Assembly (NCBI GenBank): GCA_947166135.1 | Contig: CAMVDB010000004.1 | Location: 1 to 64,000 of the forward strand | Direction: 5' to 3' | DNA: 64,000 nt | From: an uncultured Clostridia bacterium | GTDB taxonomy: Bacteria; Bacillota; Clostridia; Oscillospirales; Acutalibacteraceae | In this document: one piece after another, positions 1-9,051 of the stretch | How the letters are laid out: the number at the start of each line of letters is the position of its first letter | Numbering within the stretch: position 1 is the first letter of the stretch | Position numbers and translations under genes: made by a program | The notes under the pieces: generated by a model | Seen by the model: only the letters and a program-made list of their open reading frames with translations | What the model was told of the DNA's origin: nothing | Database searches by the model: none

Positions 1-1
1 C

Positions 2-55
2 GAGCAGATCTACCGTGCGTTCCAGATCTCCAAGGGCACCAAGTATCATAAGTGA
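2..55 (+). CDS. C-terminal end of a CDS truncated by the window edge (...EQIYRAFQISKGTKYHK*)
   Basis: Open frame from base 2 to TGA at 53-55; the stop is immediately followed by repeat copy 1. Family not identifiable from 17 residues. Confidence 0.35.
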   Translation, partial: EQIYRAFQISKGTKYHK

Positions 56-314
56 TACTAATTTCAAATAAAACCCTTTAACATCTATTGCGTTGCGTCG
101 TCGCTCGCCGTTCTCGGTAAGCGTATCCGGTAGGTACGCTTTGACCTCGAGTGGCGGCTCCTCCTTTCCCCACCGCGCAGGGGCGCGTCGGGGACCCCTA
201 TAACACATAGCTGCGTTGTCGATCTTGACAGGCGCCAGCCTGCCTGCGATCTCCGCCTTGCTCTGCGAAATTTTCCGCAAATATCTTGTTTAAGCGTTTT
301 AATTGAAATTAGTA
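56..314 (+). mobile_element. ~260-bp structured MITE-like element, copy 1 (TACTAA...TTAGTA ends; TGA target duplication at 53-55 and 315-317)
   Basis: Near-identical core to 37315-37574; inverted ends ATACTAATTTCAA/TTGAAATTAGTAT; flanking TGA on both sides. Confidence 0.85.
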
Positions 315-446
315 TGAGCTTTTACGGCGGTGTTGTTTTATTGACAACCCGCTTCTGTATATGGTACAATATACAGTTGGAATCAACATATCAATTAGCT
401 ATATCTGCGAGGTGTTTCTACGCCGATCGCAGGAAAGAGGAAGGTT

Positions 447-3164
447 ATGACTGTATCTGTTATTATTCCTTATATCGAGAGCGGCGATATGATCCTGAAA
501 ACCGCCGACTCGGTAAATAATCAGAAGAAGGTAAACGACGGCATCCTGAATATGCTGGTCGTTGATATCACGCCCGAGCAGGACGCCCCGGCAAAGCTGA
601 GCGCTTATCATAACGCCCGCGTGATCGCCGCGCCTGACTGTGAGAACGAGGCGCAGGCGTATAACCGCGCTTTGAAGGAGCTCTCCTCCGATTATGCTGT
701 ATTCGCTCGTCCCGGCGACGTATTCGGCAGCCACTTCTTTATGAACGCATTAAAAGCGGTGGGGGAGAACAAGCCATACGTGTTCGCCTCTCCGATGCGT
801 TTCTGTATCAATCCGGTGTACAGCCGCTACAAGTATATCAACCGCACCAACGTTTTGCCGCAGTATGAGAATACCGTGGTGGATATCCGATTGAATCCGA
901 GCTTCTTACAGTTCGAGATCGACGGCAACATCATCCGTTCCGACGTCTTGAAGCAGTATCCCGCCGACGATTCTCTGCGTTATGAGTATTTTCATGATGT
1001 GATGATCCGCCTGCAGAAGGATCACCCGACCTATTACGCGATGGGTAAGGCGAACTTCAACACCTTCATGCCGCTGAGCGACGATTCGGCGTACTTCGTA
1101 CCCTCCAATCATATTGAGTGGTATAAGAAGTCGATCGACGAATTCCTGCTGCCGCTGGCTGAGCGCGAGACCCTCCCCGACGGTACCCTGCCTTATCCGA
1201 TCCAGTACTACCTGATGTACGCGGTGTCATCGCGCTTTCTCGCGAACCAGAACAACCGCAACAAGCGCAACATGAACGAAGAAGAGCTGCAGGAGTTCTT
1301 TGCCGCCTGTAAAAAGGTGCTGAACCTGCTCGACGACAGTATGGTGCTCGACGCGGGTAAGTATAAGGCGCTGGGCTACTTCGAAGAGACCGCAGAGATG
1401 TTCTACATGCTCAAGTATGATCAGACCCTCGAGACCATGCCCCAGCACCTGAGCGAAGGCAACGAGGATATCGCACTCGACTGCGCCGACGTCGCCGTCG
1501 TGCGTATGCAGGGTCAGCGCGTCGGTCTGCACGTGCTGGATTACAGCGACGGCAAGCTGTTGCTGGACGGCTCCTTCCGCCGCGTGTTCAACCTCGAGAA
1601 TATCACGCTCTATGCCGTGTGGAACGGTAAGCGGATCGATCTGGAGGATATCGACCGTTATTCGCTGACCAAGTTCTTCGGCATCAGTGCGTTCAAGAAA
1701 TTCACCTTCCATCTGGAGCTCCCGATCGATGACGCCAGAGCGAAGCAGAAGCTGAGCTTCTTCGCCGAGTATAAGCATACCCACGTCCCGCTGCAGTATT
1801 CCTTCCTGCACCATTGGGCAAAGTTCACCCTCAACCCCGAGGGCAGCTACTGGCGCTTCAATAAATACATGGCGACCATCGTCGAGAACCGCGACATTAT
1901 TATCGAGCACGCCTCCGCCTCCAAGACGCTCAAGCGTGAGCTCAGGTATCTGCCGCGCGTGTTCATGGAGAGCGGCAGAACCTTCATCACCCGTATCCAG
2001 TACTGGCTGACCCGTCCGTTTTATAAGCATAAGCGCATCTGGCTGATGTACGACAAGCTCTATAAGGGCGGCGACAGCTGCGAGTACCTGTACCGCTACT
2101 GTAAGGATAAGCACGACGGCGTTACCCGCTACTATATCATCGATAAGAACACCTCCGACTATAAGCAGATGAAGAAGGACGGACTGCATCCCGTCAAGAC
2201 CGGTTCCCTGAAGCATAAGATGGCGTTCCTCAACGCGGATATCGCGCTGATCACCAACTCCCAGTGCTTCCCGTTCAACGGCTACAGCCTCGATAAATCC
2301 CGCTTCATCCGCGACCTGTGCAACTTCCCGACGATGTGCTTACAGCACGGTCTGTCGGTGCAGAAGTGCGCGATGGCGCAGCAGCGGATCATCGACAATA
2401 CGCGGATGTACTTCATCGCCTCGAAATACGAGGAGAAGAACCTTAACCATCACGCCTACGCCTATAAGGACACCGGTATTCTGAAGATGACCGGTATTGG
2501 CCGCTATGACGGCTTGATCAACAACGATCAGAAGCAGATCCTGATCACCCCGACCTGGCGTATGTACAATGCGATGCCCGTTACCACCAGCGAGGGCGAA
2601 CAGCGCTCCTATAACCCCGAGTTCAAGACCACGGTCTATTACCGTATCTATAACGATCTGATCAATAACAAAAAGCTGATCGAGACCGCTAAGCGCACCG
2701 GCTACGCGATCAAGTATCTGCTGCATCCGATCCTCAGCGCTCAGGTGGACGATTACACCCCCGATCCGTATGTAGAGGTCATCTCCTCCGTCGGCGATAT
2801 GAGCTACGAGAAGATCCTCACCGAGTCGAGCCTCATGGTGACCGACTACTCCGGCGTCCAGTTCGACTTTGCGTATATGAAGAAGCCGGTGGTCTACTTC
2901 CACCCCGACGAGCTCCCCGCTCACTATGACGACGGCGGATTCTTCTACGACACGATGGGCTTCGGCGAGATCTGCACCACCTCCGATATGCTGGTTGACA
3001 CCCTCTGTGACTATATGGAGAACGGCTGCCGGATGAAGCCCGAGTACATCGCCCGCGTGGACGACTTCTATCACTACGACGACCATAACGCCTGCGCCCG
3101 TATCTACGACGAGATCATGAAGTTCCAGAAGCAGGTCGATCGCGACAAGCTCAGGGTCAAATAA
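447..3164 (+). CDS. GT2-like N-terminal domain fused to CDP-glycerol glycerophosphotransferase (TagF/TagB-like)
   Basis: 905 aa; N-terminal MTVSVIIPYIESGD GT-A-like start; C-terminal NFPTMCLQHGLSVQK ... ILITPTWRMYN ... LMVTDYSGVQFDFAYMKKPVVYFHPDE typical of the glycerophosphotransferase family. Confidence 0.88.
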   Translation: MTVSVIIPYIESGDMILKTADSVNNQKKVNDGILNMLVVDITPEQDAPAKLSAYHNARVIAAPDCENEAQAYNRALKELSSDYAVFARPGDVFGSHFFMNALKAVGENKPYVFASPMRFCINPVYSRYKYINRTNVLPQYENTVVDIRLNPSFLQFEIDGNIIRSDVLKQYPADDSLRYEYFHDVMIRLQKDHPTYYAMGKANFNTFMPLSDDSAYFVPSNHIEWYKKSIDEFLLPLAERETLPDGTLPYPIQYYLMYAVSSRFLANQNNRNKRNMNEEELQEFFAACKKVLNLLDDSMVLDAGKYKALGYFEETAEMFYMLKYDQTLETMPQHLSEGNEDIALDCADVAVVRMQGQRVGLHVLDYSDGKLLLDGSFRRVFNLENITLYAVWNGKRIDLEDIDRYSLTKFFGISAFKKFTFHLELPIDDARAKQKLSFFAEYKHTHVPLQYSFLHHWAKFTLNPEGSYWRFNKYMATIVENRDIIIEHASASKTLKRELRYLPRVFMESGRTFITRIQYWLTRPFYKHKRIWLMYDKLYKGGDSCEYLYRYCKDKHDGVTRYYIIDKNTSDYKQMKKDGLHPVKTGSLKHKMAFLNADIALITNSQCFPFNGYSLDKSRFIRDLCNFPTMCLQHGLSVQKCAMAQQRIIDNTRMYFIASKYEEKNLNHHAYAYKDTGILKMTGIGRYDGLINNDQKQILITPTWRMYNAMPVTTSEGEQRSYNPEFKTTVYYRIYNDLINNKKLIETAKRTGYAIKYLLHPILSAQVDDYTPDPYVEVISSVGDMSYEKILTESSLMVTDYSGVQFDFAYMKKPVVYFHPDELPAHYDDGGFFYDTMGFGEICTTSDMLVDTLCDYMENGCRMKPEYIARVDDFYHYDDHNACARIYDEIMKFQKQVDRDKLRVK

Positions 3165-3196
3165 CAGCGATAGGATAACCTATTACAGATAACAGA

Positions 3197-3236
3197 AAAG
3201 CTCACGGTTCCGATACAGAGCCGTGAGCTTTTAGTA
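3197..3236. terminator. Bidirectional intrinsic terminator between convergent genes
   Basis: AAAGCTCACGG...CCGTGAGCTTTT stem-loop. Confidence 0.8.
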
Positions 3237-3252
3237 TTGTTTTTTTGGATTA

Positions 3253-4392
3253 TTATGCGGTTTTCTTTCGCTTTCTCTGAGCGCGGAGCTCCTCCCAGTC
3301 CTTGGGCTTTCTCTGCATGTACGCCATGAAGTAGTCGCACAGCTTTCGGACAACGACGCACAGCGCTAACGAGAATACGAAGCTGCCGAAGTACAGCATG
3401 ATGTAGTGCTTGTCACTGATTTCGAATACTCGGTCGAGATAGCTGTTGATATTCAGGTAGATCATGTAGTATTCCATCGAGTAGATGCCGACGAACTCGA
3501 AGAAATTGCGCAGCAGATTGCCCCTGCCGCGGTGTCTGAGCTCGGTGCAGACGAACGCGTCCAGTACCACCAGGCTGATGCCTAAGGGGCAGCTCGCGTA
3601 GCGCCAGATGAACATATACATGGTTTCCATATCTTTGTTGTACGCGGGATTGATGGCTTTAGCGATCGCGCCGAAGTTACCGATGATGAACAGCATCCCC
3701 ACTGCAACGGCAAGGAACGCCCATAGCCAGTGGCGGCTGATTTCGCGCTTTTCCATTACGAACTTACCCGCCCAGATACCGATGATGAATACCGGTACGC
3801 GGCACAGACCGATCTCCCAGAAATCATAGTAGTAGGGAGAGATCGCTCTGACGGTGAAGGTGAAGGCGACCACGAGGGCGACCAGTCCGAGCATACCGCC
3901 TAAGCGGAAGCGCTCGATGATCTTGTAGAAGATCGGGAACGCGATGTACAGTACCAGTATCAGCGAGATGAACCAGAATACGCGTTCGCCGCGGAAGTAG
4001 AAGTAGGTGAAGGAGATACGTTTCAGATACGCGGGGAATCCCGACTGGTATCTTCCCTCGACGTAGCGGATCGAGAAGAACACGATGCCGATCAGCAGCG
4101 CCGTCGGCAATACGCGCATCAGGCGCTTTTTCCAGAAGCTGAGCAGCTTACCGTCCTTCGTGAACGAGAAGAACAGCCCGACGCCCGACAGGAAGAGGAA
4201 CATATCGACGCCGACGTTGCCCGTTCCCTTGAAGAGCTTGAACGCGTCGATCAGGAATTTGTTATCGGTATACGGCTTGAGCGAAAGCTCGAACGAGTGG
4301 AACAGTCCGATCCACAGCGTCGCGATACCGAAGATGACGTTGCGCGCCTCGCTGATCGCGAAGAGGTTGAACGTCTTTTTTGCTTTGGTCAT
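3253..4392 (-). CDS. Acyltransferase 3 family membrane protein
   Basis: Multi-TM protein; FLFLSGVGLFFSF motif and overall acyltransferase-3 layout. Confidence 0.8.
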   Translation of the reverse strand: MTKAKKTFNLFAISEARNVIFGIATLWIGLFHSFELSLKPYTDNKFLIDAFKLFKGTGNVGVDMFLFLSGVGLFFSFTKDGKLLSFWKKRLMRVLPTALLIGIVFFSIRYVEGRYQSGFPAYLKRISFTYFYFRGERVFWFISLILVLYIAFPIFYKIIERFRLGGMLGLVALVVAFTFTVRAISPYYYDFWEIGLCRVPVFIIGIWAGKFVMEKREISRHWLWAFLAVAVGMLFIIGNFGAIAKAINPAYNKDMETMYMFIWRYASCPLGISLVVLDAFVCTELRHRGRGNLLRNFFEFVGIYSMEYYMIYLNINSYLDRVFEISDKHYIMLYFGSFVFSLALCVVVRKLCDYFMAYMQRKPKDWEELRAQRKRKKTA

Positions 4393-4545
4393 TCATATAC
4401 CTCCAGTCACCCGTAAGGGTGAAGTATACTGTAATTAATAACAGTTAGAGTATAACAATAAAAATCCGCCGTGTCAATTTTGTTGCGTTTTTGTAATCTG
4501 TCGTTGGGGTCGGCTTGACTTTTCGCCGGGATAACGGCATAATAG

Positions 4546-6267
4546 ATGGAGAATTTGAAGATTGTTTTGGAGGAAGCTATGGCTTTTGACGGTGTGATGA
4601 TGACGATGGTGCGGCGCGAGATGAGCGATGTCCTGCTCGGCTCGCGCGTCAGCCAGATCTACCAGCCTGCCCGGGATGAGCTGGTCTTTTCGTTCCGCAC
4701 GCAGGAGGGAACGCGAAAGGTGCTGATCCGCCTGTCCGATTCGCCTCGCGTACACCTTTCGACCTGCTCGATCGAGAATCCGCCCGTACCGCCGATGCTG
4801 TGTATGCTGCTGCGCAAGCGGCTGGGCGGCGCACGGCTCGACGATATCACCCAGCCGAAGAACGAGCGCGTCCTGTGTCTGCACTTCGAGGCGGTCAACG
4901 AGATCGGCGACAGAGAGAAACTGCGCCTGTATATCGAGATCATGGGGCGTTACTCCAACGCCGTGCTGACCGACGGCGAGGATCGGGTGATCGACACCGT
5001 GCGCCGGATCGATTTCTCGACGTCCGAGGAGCGCGTGCTCCTGCCGAAGCTCCCTTACGAGCTCCCCGCGATGCAGGATAAGCTGTGTATCGAGGAGCAT
5101 GAGCCCGAAGAGATCGCCTCGGCGATCGAAGAGCGCGGCGGCGACGACCGCGCCGTGCTGAATACGATCCAAGGCATCTCGCCGATGATCGCCCGCGAGC
5201 TGTGTTACCGTGCCGGGGACAGCAATATGACCGCTCAGGTAACGTGGCTGAAGGCGCTGGTCGAACAAGGCAGGGGAGAGCCGACGCTCGTGTATAAGGC
5301 GGACGGTTCCCCGATGGATTTCTGCTTCATGGATATCCGTCAGTATGAAGGGGCGCTGACCACTAAGCACTTTGACTCCTACGGCGAGCTTCTCGATACC
5401 TTTTTCTCCGACCGCGACCGTATCGCCCGGATGAAGGCGAAGTCGTCCGATCTGAATAAGCTCTTGAACAATACCGTCGACCGGCTGTCGCGCAAGATCA
5501 ATCTGCAACGAGCGGATCTCAAGAAGTGCGCCGACCGTGAACAGCTGCGTATGAAGGGCGACCTCTTACAGGCGAATCTGTACCGCATCGAACGCGGGGC
5601 GTCCGCGGTGACGGTCGAGAATTTCTATGCAGAGGATAATGCTCCGTTGACTATCCGCCTCAATCCCACGATCTCCCCCGCGATGAACGCCCAGCGGTTC
5701 TATAAAGAATATAATAAGGCAAAGACCCGCGAGATGATGCTGACGCAGCAGATCGAGCGTGCGACACAGGAGCTCAGTTATATCGAGAGCGTACAGGATA
5801 TGCTCTCCCGATGTGAGACCGAGGCGGAGCTCTCCGCGATCCGCTCCGAGCTGCGCGAGCAGGGGTATATCAAGGCGCAGAAGAATACCGTCAAGCGCAA
5901 GGATAAGCCCCTCCCGCCGATCGAATATCGAAGCTCCGACGGCTTCCGAATCCTCGTCGGGCGCAATAATAAGCAGAACGATCAGCTCACCCTTCGCACG
6001 GCGCAGAAGAACGATCTGTGGCTGCATACCAAGGGCATCCACGGCACCCATGTGATCATCGTCGCGGACGGCAGGGAGATCACCGATACCGCGATCCTCG
6101 AAGCCGCGCAGATCGCCGCCGCCCACAGCAAGGGTCGTGACAGCGCGCAGGTTCCCGTTGATTATACCCGCGTCAAGCACGTCAGCAAGCCTGCGGGAGC
6201 ACTGCCCGGCAAGGTTATCTACGTCAATTATAAAACGGTGTACGTCACGCCGAAGATACCCGAATAA
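4546..6267 (+). CDS. rqcH: NFACT family protein RqcH (fibronectin-binding protein A homologue); start may be 4579
   Basis: MAFDGVMMTMVRREM... N-terminus, coiled coil, C-terminal NDLWLHTKGIHGTHVII NFACT-R signature. Confidence 0.92.
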   Translation: MENLKIVLEEAMAFDGVMMTMVRREMSDVLLGSRVSQIYQPARDELVFSFRTQEGTRKVLIRLSDSPRVHLSTCSIENPPVPPMLCMLLRKRLGGARLDDITQPKNERVLCLHFEAVNEIGDREKLRLYIEIMGRYSNAVLTDGEDRVIDTVRRIDFSTSEERVLLPKLPYELPAMQDKLCIEEHEPEEIASAIEERGGDDRAVLNTIQGISPMIARELCYRAGDSNMTAQVTWLKALVEQGRGEPTLVYKADGSPMDFCFMDIRQYEGALTTKHFDSYGELLDTFFSDRDRIARMKAKSSDLNKLLNNTVDRLSRKINLQRADLKKCADREQLRMKGDLLQANLYRIERGASAVTVENFYAEDNAPLTIRLNPTISPAMNAQRFYKEYNKAKTREMMLTQQIERATQELSYIESVQDMLSRCETEAELSAIRSELREQGYIKAQKNTVKRKDKPLPPIEYRSSDGFRILVGRNNKQNDQLTLRTAQKNDLWLHTKGIHGTHVIIVADGREITDTAILEAAQIAAAHSKGRDSAQVPVDYTRVKHVSKPAGALPGKVIYVNYKTVYVTPKIPE

Positions 6268-6271
6268 TCAG

Positions 6272-6303
6272 AAAGCCGAGACTGTGATCAGCCTCGGCTT
6301 TGC
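6272..6303 (+). terminator. Intrinsic terminator after rqcH
   Basis: AAAGCCGAG...CTCGGCTTT. Confidence 0.75.
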
Positions 6304-6309
6304 TTATAA

Positions 6310-6362
6310 TGGTTATTGTGAGGCTCTTGAACGAGCTAATTCAGGAGCCGTGGCAATCTCAA
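6310..6362. repeat. Short intergenic repeat, GTCATTGCGAGGAGC...GTGGCAATCC family (degenerate copy)
   Basis: TTATTGTGAGGCTC...GAGCCGTGGCAATCTC resembles the repeats at 45266 and 53551. Confidence 0.55.
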
Positions 6363-6376
6363 CCGAGGATTATCGG

Positions 6377-7060
6377 TTAAGATTTTCTTTTTAATGTACG
6401 CAGATATGCTTTATGCTCGTCGGTGACGCGATAGCTCTCGATCGCCTTTTGGATGGCTTTGTTGTGCGTCCATATCTCGAGCTTTTTCTCCTCTATACAC
6501 GGCACGGTCGCTTCATACTGTTTTGCGAGCGCCGTCGCAAAGTACCACGCCTGCATCATCCGAACATAGTATTCCTCGCTATGTACCGCGGCGACCTGCT
6601 CGACATAACTTATCTTGAAGCGGTCGTCGAGGAAGTAGTTCATCAGACAGAGGATGCCGTAGCGCACGGTGTAGGGGAGAGCGGAACGCAGCCAGCGGTC
6701 GATGTGCGGCAGCAGTCGTTCCGGCTCGCGGTCGAACGCCTTGATCCGCATGGAGTCGGTCAGCGCCCAGCTGTTGAGGTACGGCAGGAGCCGCTCGATC
6801 TCTCTCAGCCCCTTATCAAAGTCGCGAAGATAACCGATGATGAAGCTGTGTAGCTGGTATTCTTCGAAAAATTCGTGAGGGAGCGTGCCGATAAATTCCG
6901 TCGCTTCCCGCGTGTCTTTCAGCTCCTTGGCGAGCTTTCGCAGAGCGGGGATCCTCACGCCGATGATCGTATTCGGATCGACCGTAGGATTCAGCTTGAC
7001 CGAGCCTGCCTGATAGCCCTTGTCCTGTAGTTCGAACAGCTTTTTCTGTATTTCTGTCAT
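6377..7060 (-). CDS. DNA alkylation repair enzyme (AlkD-like HEAT-repeat glycosylase)
   Basis: MTEIQKKLFELQDKGYQ...GVRIPALRKLAKEL...FFEEYQLHSFIIGY; ATGA overlap with trxB. Confidence 0.85.
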   Translation of the reverse strand: MTEIQKKLFELQDKGYQAGSVKLNPTVDPNTIIGVRIPALRKLAKELKDTREATEFIGTLPHEFFEEYQLHSFIIGYLRDFDKGLREIERLLPYLNSWALTDSMRIKAFDREPERLLPHIDRWLRSALPYTVRYGILCLMNYFLDDRFKISYVEQVAAVHSEEYYVRMMQAWYFATALAKQYEATVPCIEEKKLEIWTHNKAIQKAIESYRVTDEHKAYLRTLKRKS

Positions 7061-7968
7061 CACTTGACCGCGAGGTATTCCTGCGCCGCCGTTGCCGCCT
7101 GAGCGCCGTCCGCACATGCGGTGATGATCTGGCGCAGGGTTTTTTGGCGCGTATCGCCCGCGGCGTAGAGTCCCGCCGTCTTGGTGCGCATCTCGTCGTC
7201 GGTGACGATATAGCCGCGCTCGTCCAGCTCGACCAGCTCAGCGAACAGATCGTTGTCGGGGATCAGACCGATCGCCTCGAATACGCCGTTTACTTCGAGA
7301 TCGGAGATCTCTTCGGTATCGAGGTTTTTCACCGTCAGCGCGGAGACGCGCTTCTCGCCCTTGATCTCCAGCGGGATGTGGCGGGGCATAAGGCGGATGT
7401 TGTCGATATCCTTAAGCTTGTCGAGGTAGCTCTTGGCAGCGGTCGGATGCTCGCGGCGGAAGATCAGGTACACTTCCTCGCACAGCTTCGACAGGTAGAT
7501 CGCGTCGCCCAGCGCCGAGTTGCCCGCGCCGATGACCGCGACCTTCTTCTTACGGAAGAAGCCGCCGTCGCATACCGCGCACCAGCTGATGCCTCTGCCG
7601 CGCAGTGCGTCCTCGCCCGCGATACCGAGCTCGCGGCGGCGAACGCCGTTCGCGATGATGACGGTCTTTGCCGTGAAGCTGTCCGCGTTGGTCAGGACGG
7701 TGAAGATGTCGTTCTCTTTCGCGAGGCTCATTACGTCGGCGGAGTAGCTCTCTACGCCCAGCGCGTCGACCTGCGCCTTCATGTTGGCTGCAAGCTCAAA
7801 GCCTTCAATCTCCTTGTAGGAGGGGTAGTTCTCGATGGTGGAGGTCAGCGCCGCCTGTCCGCCGAAGCCGCCCTTCTCGATGATGAGGGTCGAGAGTCCC
7901 GCGCGGGAGGCATAGATCGCCGCGGTCATGCCCGCAACGCCGCCGCCGATGATGATAAGGTCATACAT
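7060..7968 (-). CDS. trxB: Thioredoxin reductase
   Basis: 302 aa; GGGVAGMTAAIYASRAGL, WCAVCDGGFF (CxxC), GDTRQKTLRQIITACADGAQAA. Confidence 0.95.
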   Translation of the reverse strand: MYDLIIIGGGVAGMTAAIYASRAGLSTLIIEKGGFGGQAALTSTIENYPSYKEIEGFELAANMKAQVDALGVESYSADVMSLAKENDIFTVLTNADSFTAKTVIIANGVRRRELGIAGEDALRGRGISWCAVCDGGFFRKKKVAVIGAGNSALGDAIYLSKLCEEVYLIFRREHPTAAKSYLDKLKDIDNIRLMPRHIPLEIKGEKRVSALTVKNLDTEEISDLEVNGVFEAIGLIPDNDLFAELVELDERGYIVTDDEMRTKTAGLYAAGDTRQKTLRQIITACADGAQAATAAQEYLAVK

Positions 7969-8093
7969 AATGATCGCTCCTTTGCTGATAATAGTATTGA
8001 TGATAACGGTGAAAAAATATTCATATATTATCTATAGATTTCTTGAATGATCTATGATATAATCTGAAACAATAAGAACGGAGGTTTTTTATC

Positions 8094-8408
8094 ATGGCAG
8101 TTGAACATTTAACCGAAAGCAATTTTGCCGGGAAGATCGCTTCCGGCGTAACGCTGGTGGACTTTTTCGCTACCTGGTGCGGCCCTTGTAAGATGCTCGG
8201 CCCCACGATCGAGGAGATCGGCGCTGAGTCAGACGGTTCCTTCGGCGTATACAAGGTCGATATCGACGAGTGCGAGGATATCGCGATGGATTACGGCATC
8301 ATGAGCGTACCGACCCTGATCGTCTTTAAGGACGGTAAAGAGGCAGTTCGCGCCATCGGCGTACAGCCCAAGACTGCGATCCTCGACGCGATCAACAGCG
8401 TAAAATAA
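8094..8408 (+). CDS. trxA: Thioredoxin
   Basis: 104 aa with FFATWCGPCKMLGP active site. Confidence 0.97.
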   Translation: MAVEHLTESNFAGKIASGVTLVDFFATWCGPCKMLGPTIEEIGAESDGSFGVYKVDIDECEDIAMDYGIMSVPTLIVFKDGKEAVRAIGVQPKTAILDAINSVK

Positions 8409-8429
8409 TCCATTATTACCCAAATGCAA

Positions 8430-8464
8430 CAGCACCCGCTGCGGATTTCCGTAGCGGGTGTTTT
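8430..8464 (+). terminator. Intrinsic terminator after trxA
   Basis: AGCACCCGCTGCGG ATTT CCGTAGCGGGTGTTTT. Confidence 0.8.
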
Positions 8465-8468
8465 CGTT

Positions 8469-8840
8469 CTACGCTTCGTTATAGTGGAAGTAGTTCTTGA
8501 TGGCGGCGAAGGACTTGTCCGAGACGACATGCTCCATACGGCAGGCGTCCTCGGCGGCAGTCTCTTTATCCACGCCCATCTCCATGAGCATCTTGGTCAG
8601 GTATCTGTGGCGTTCATAGATCTTTTCCGCAACCTCTCTGCCGGTTTCGGTCAGGCTCAGCCCGCCTCCGTCGCCGACTTCGACGAAGCCGCCGTTGCGG
8701 AGAAGTCCGATCGCGCGGCTGACTGAGGGCTTCGAGAAGCCCATCTCCTCGCCTACGTCGATCGCGCGTACAAAGCTCTTCTTTTGCGTCAAGAGCAGGA
8801 TGGTTTCAAGATACATTTCTCCGGATTCCTGAAGCTTCAT
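8469..8840 (-). CDS. DtxR/MntR-family metal-dependent transcriptional regulator
   Basis: 123 aa; SGEMYLETILLLTQKKSFVRAIDVGEEMGFSKPSVSRAIGLL...EDACRMEHVVSD. Confidence 0.9.
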   Translation of the reverse strand: MKLQESGEMYLETILLLTQKKSFVRAIDVGEEMGFSKPSVSRAIGLLRNGGFVEVGDGGGLSLTETGREVAEKIYERHRYLTKMLMEMGVDKETAAEDACRMEHVVSDKSFAAIKNYFHYNEA

Positions 8841-9007
8841 AACAGTTCCTCCCGATGATTCGGTTCTATCTAAGTTACCCTTATATTACCATAGGCTAAT
8901 CCAAAAATCAAGTCGTACACATGTTGTGAATACTGCATAAAGTTATTCCGGGTTATTTGGACAGACCGCACTGCTCGCTTGGATCGAGAACCCTTGTGTG
9001 ACAAGGA

Positions 9008-9040
9008 AAAGCCCCTGAACATGCGCGTTCAGGGGCTTAG
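9008..9040 (-). terminator. Intrinsic terminator of murE
   Basis: AAGCCCCTGAAC...GTTCAGGGGCTT stem; AAAA/TTTT tract on the minus-strand side. Confidence 0.75.
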
Positions 9041-9051
9041 ATGATATATTA

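Noticed and set aside
56-314. 260-bp element as a HEARO/omega-RNA or group II intron
   Set aside because: No associated endonuclease/reverse-transcriptase ORF, symmetric complementary ends and TNA target duplications fit a MITE better; consensus motifs could not be verified without Rfam.
4649-5588. Several overlapping ORFs inside rqcH (4649-4834 -, 4659-4943 -, 4800-5081 +, 5379-5588 -)
   Set aside because: Arg/Ser-rich out-of-frame translations with no ribosome-binding sites and no domain evidence.
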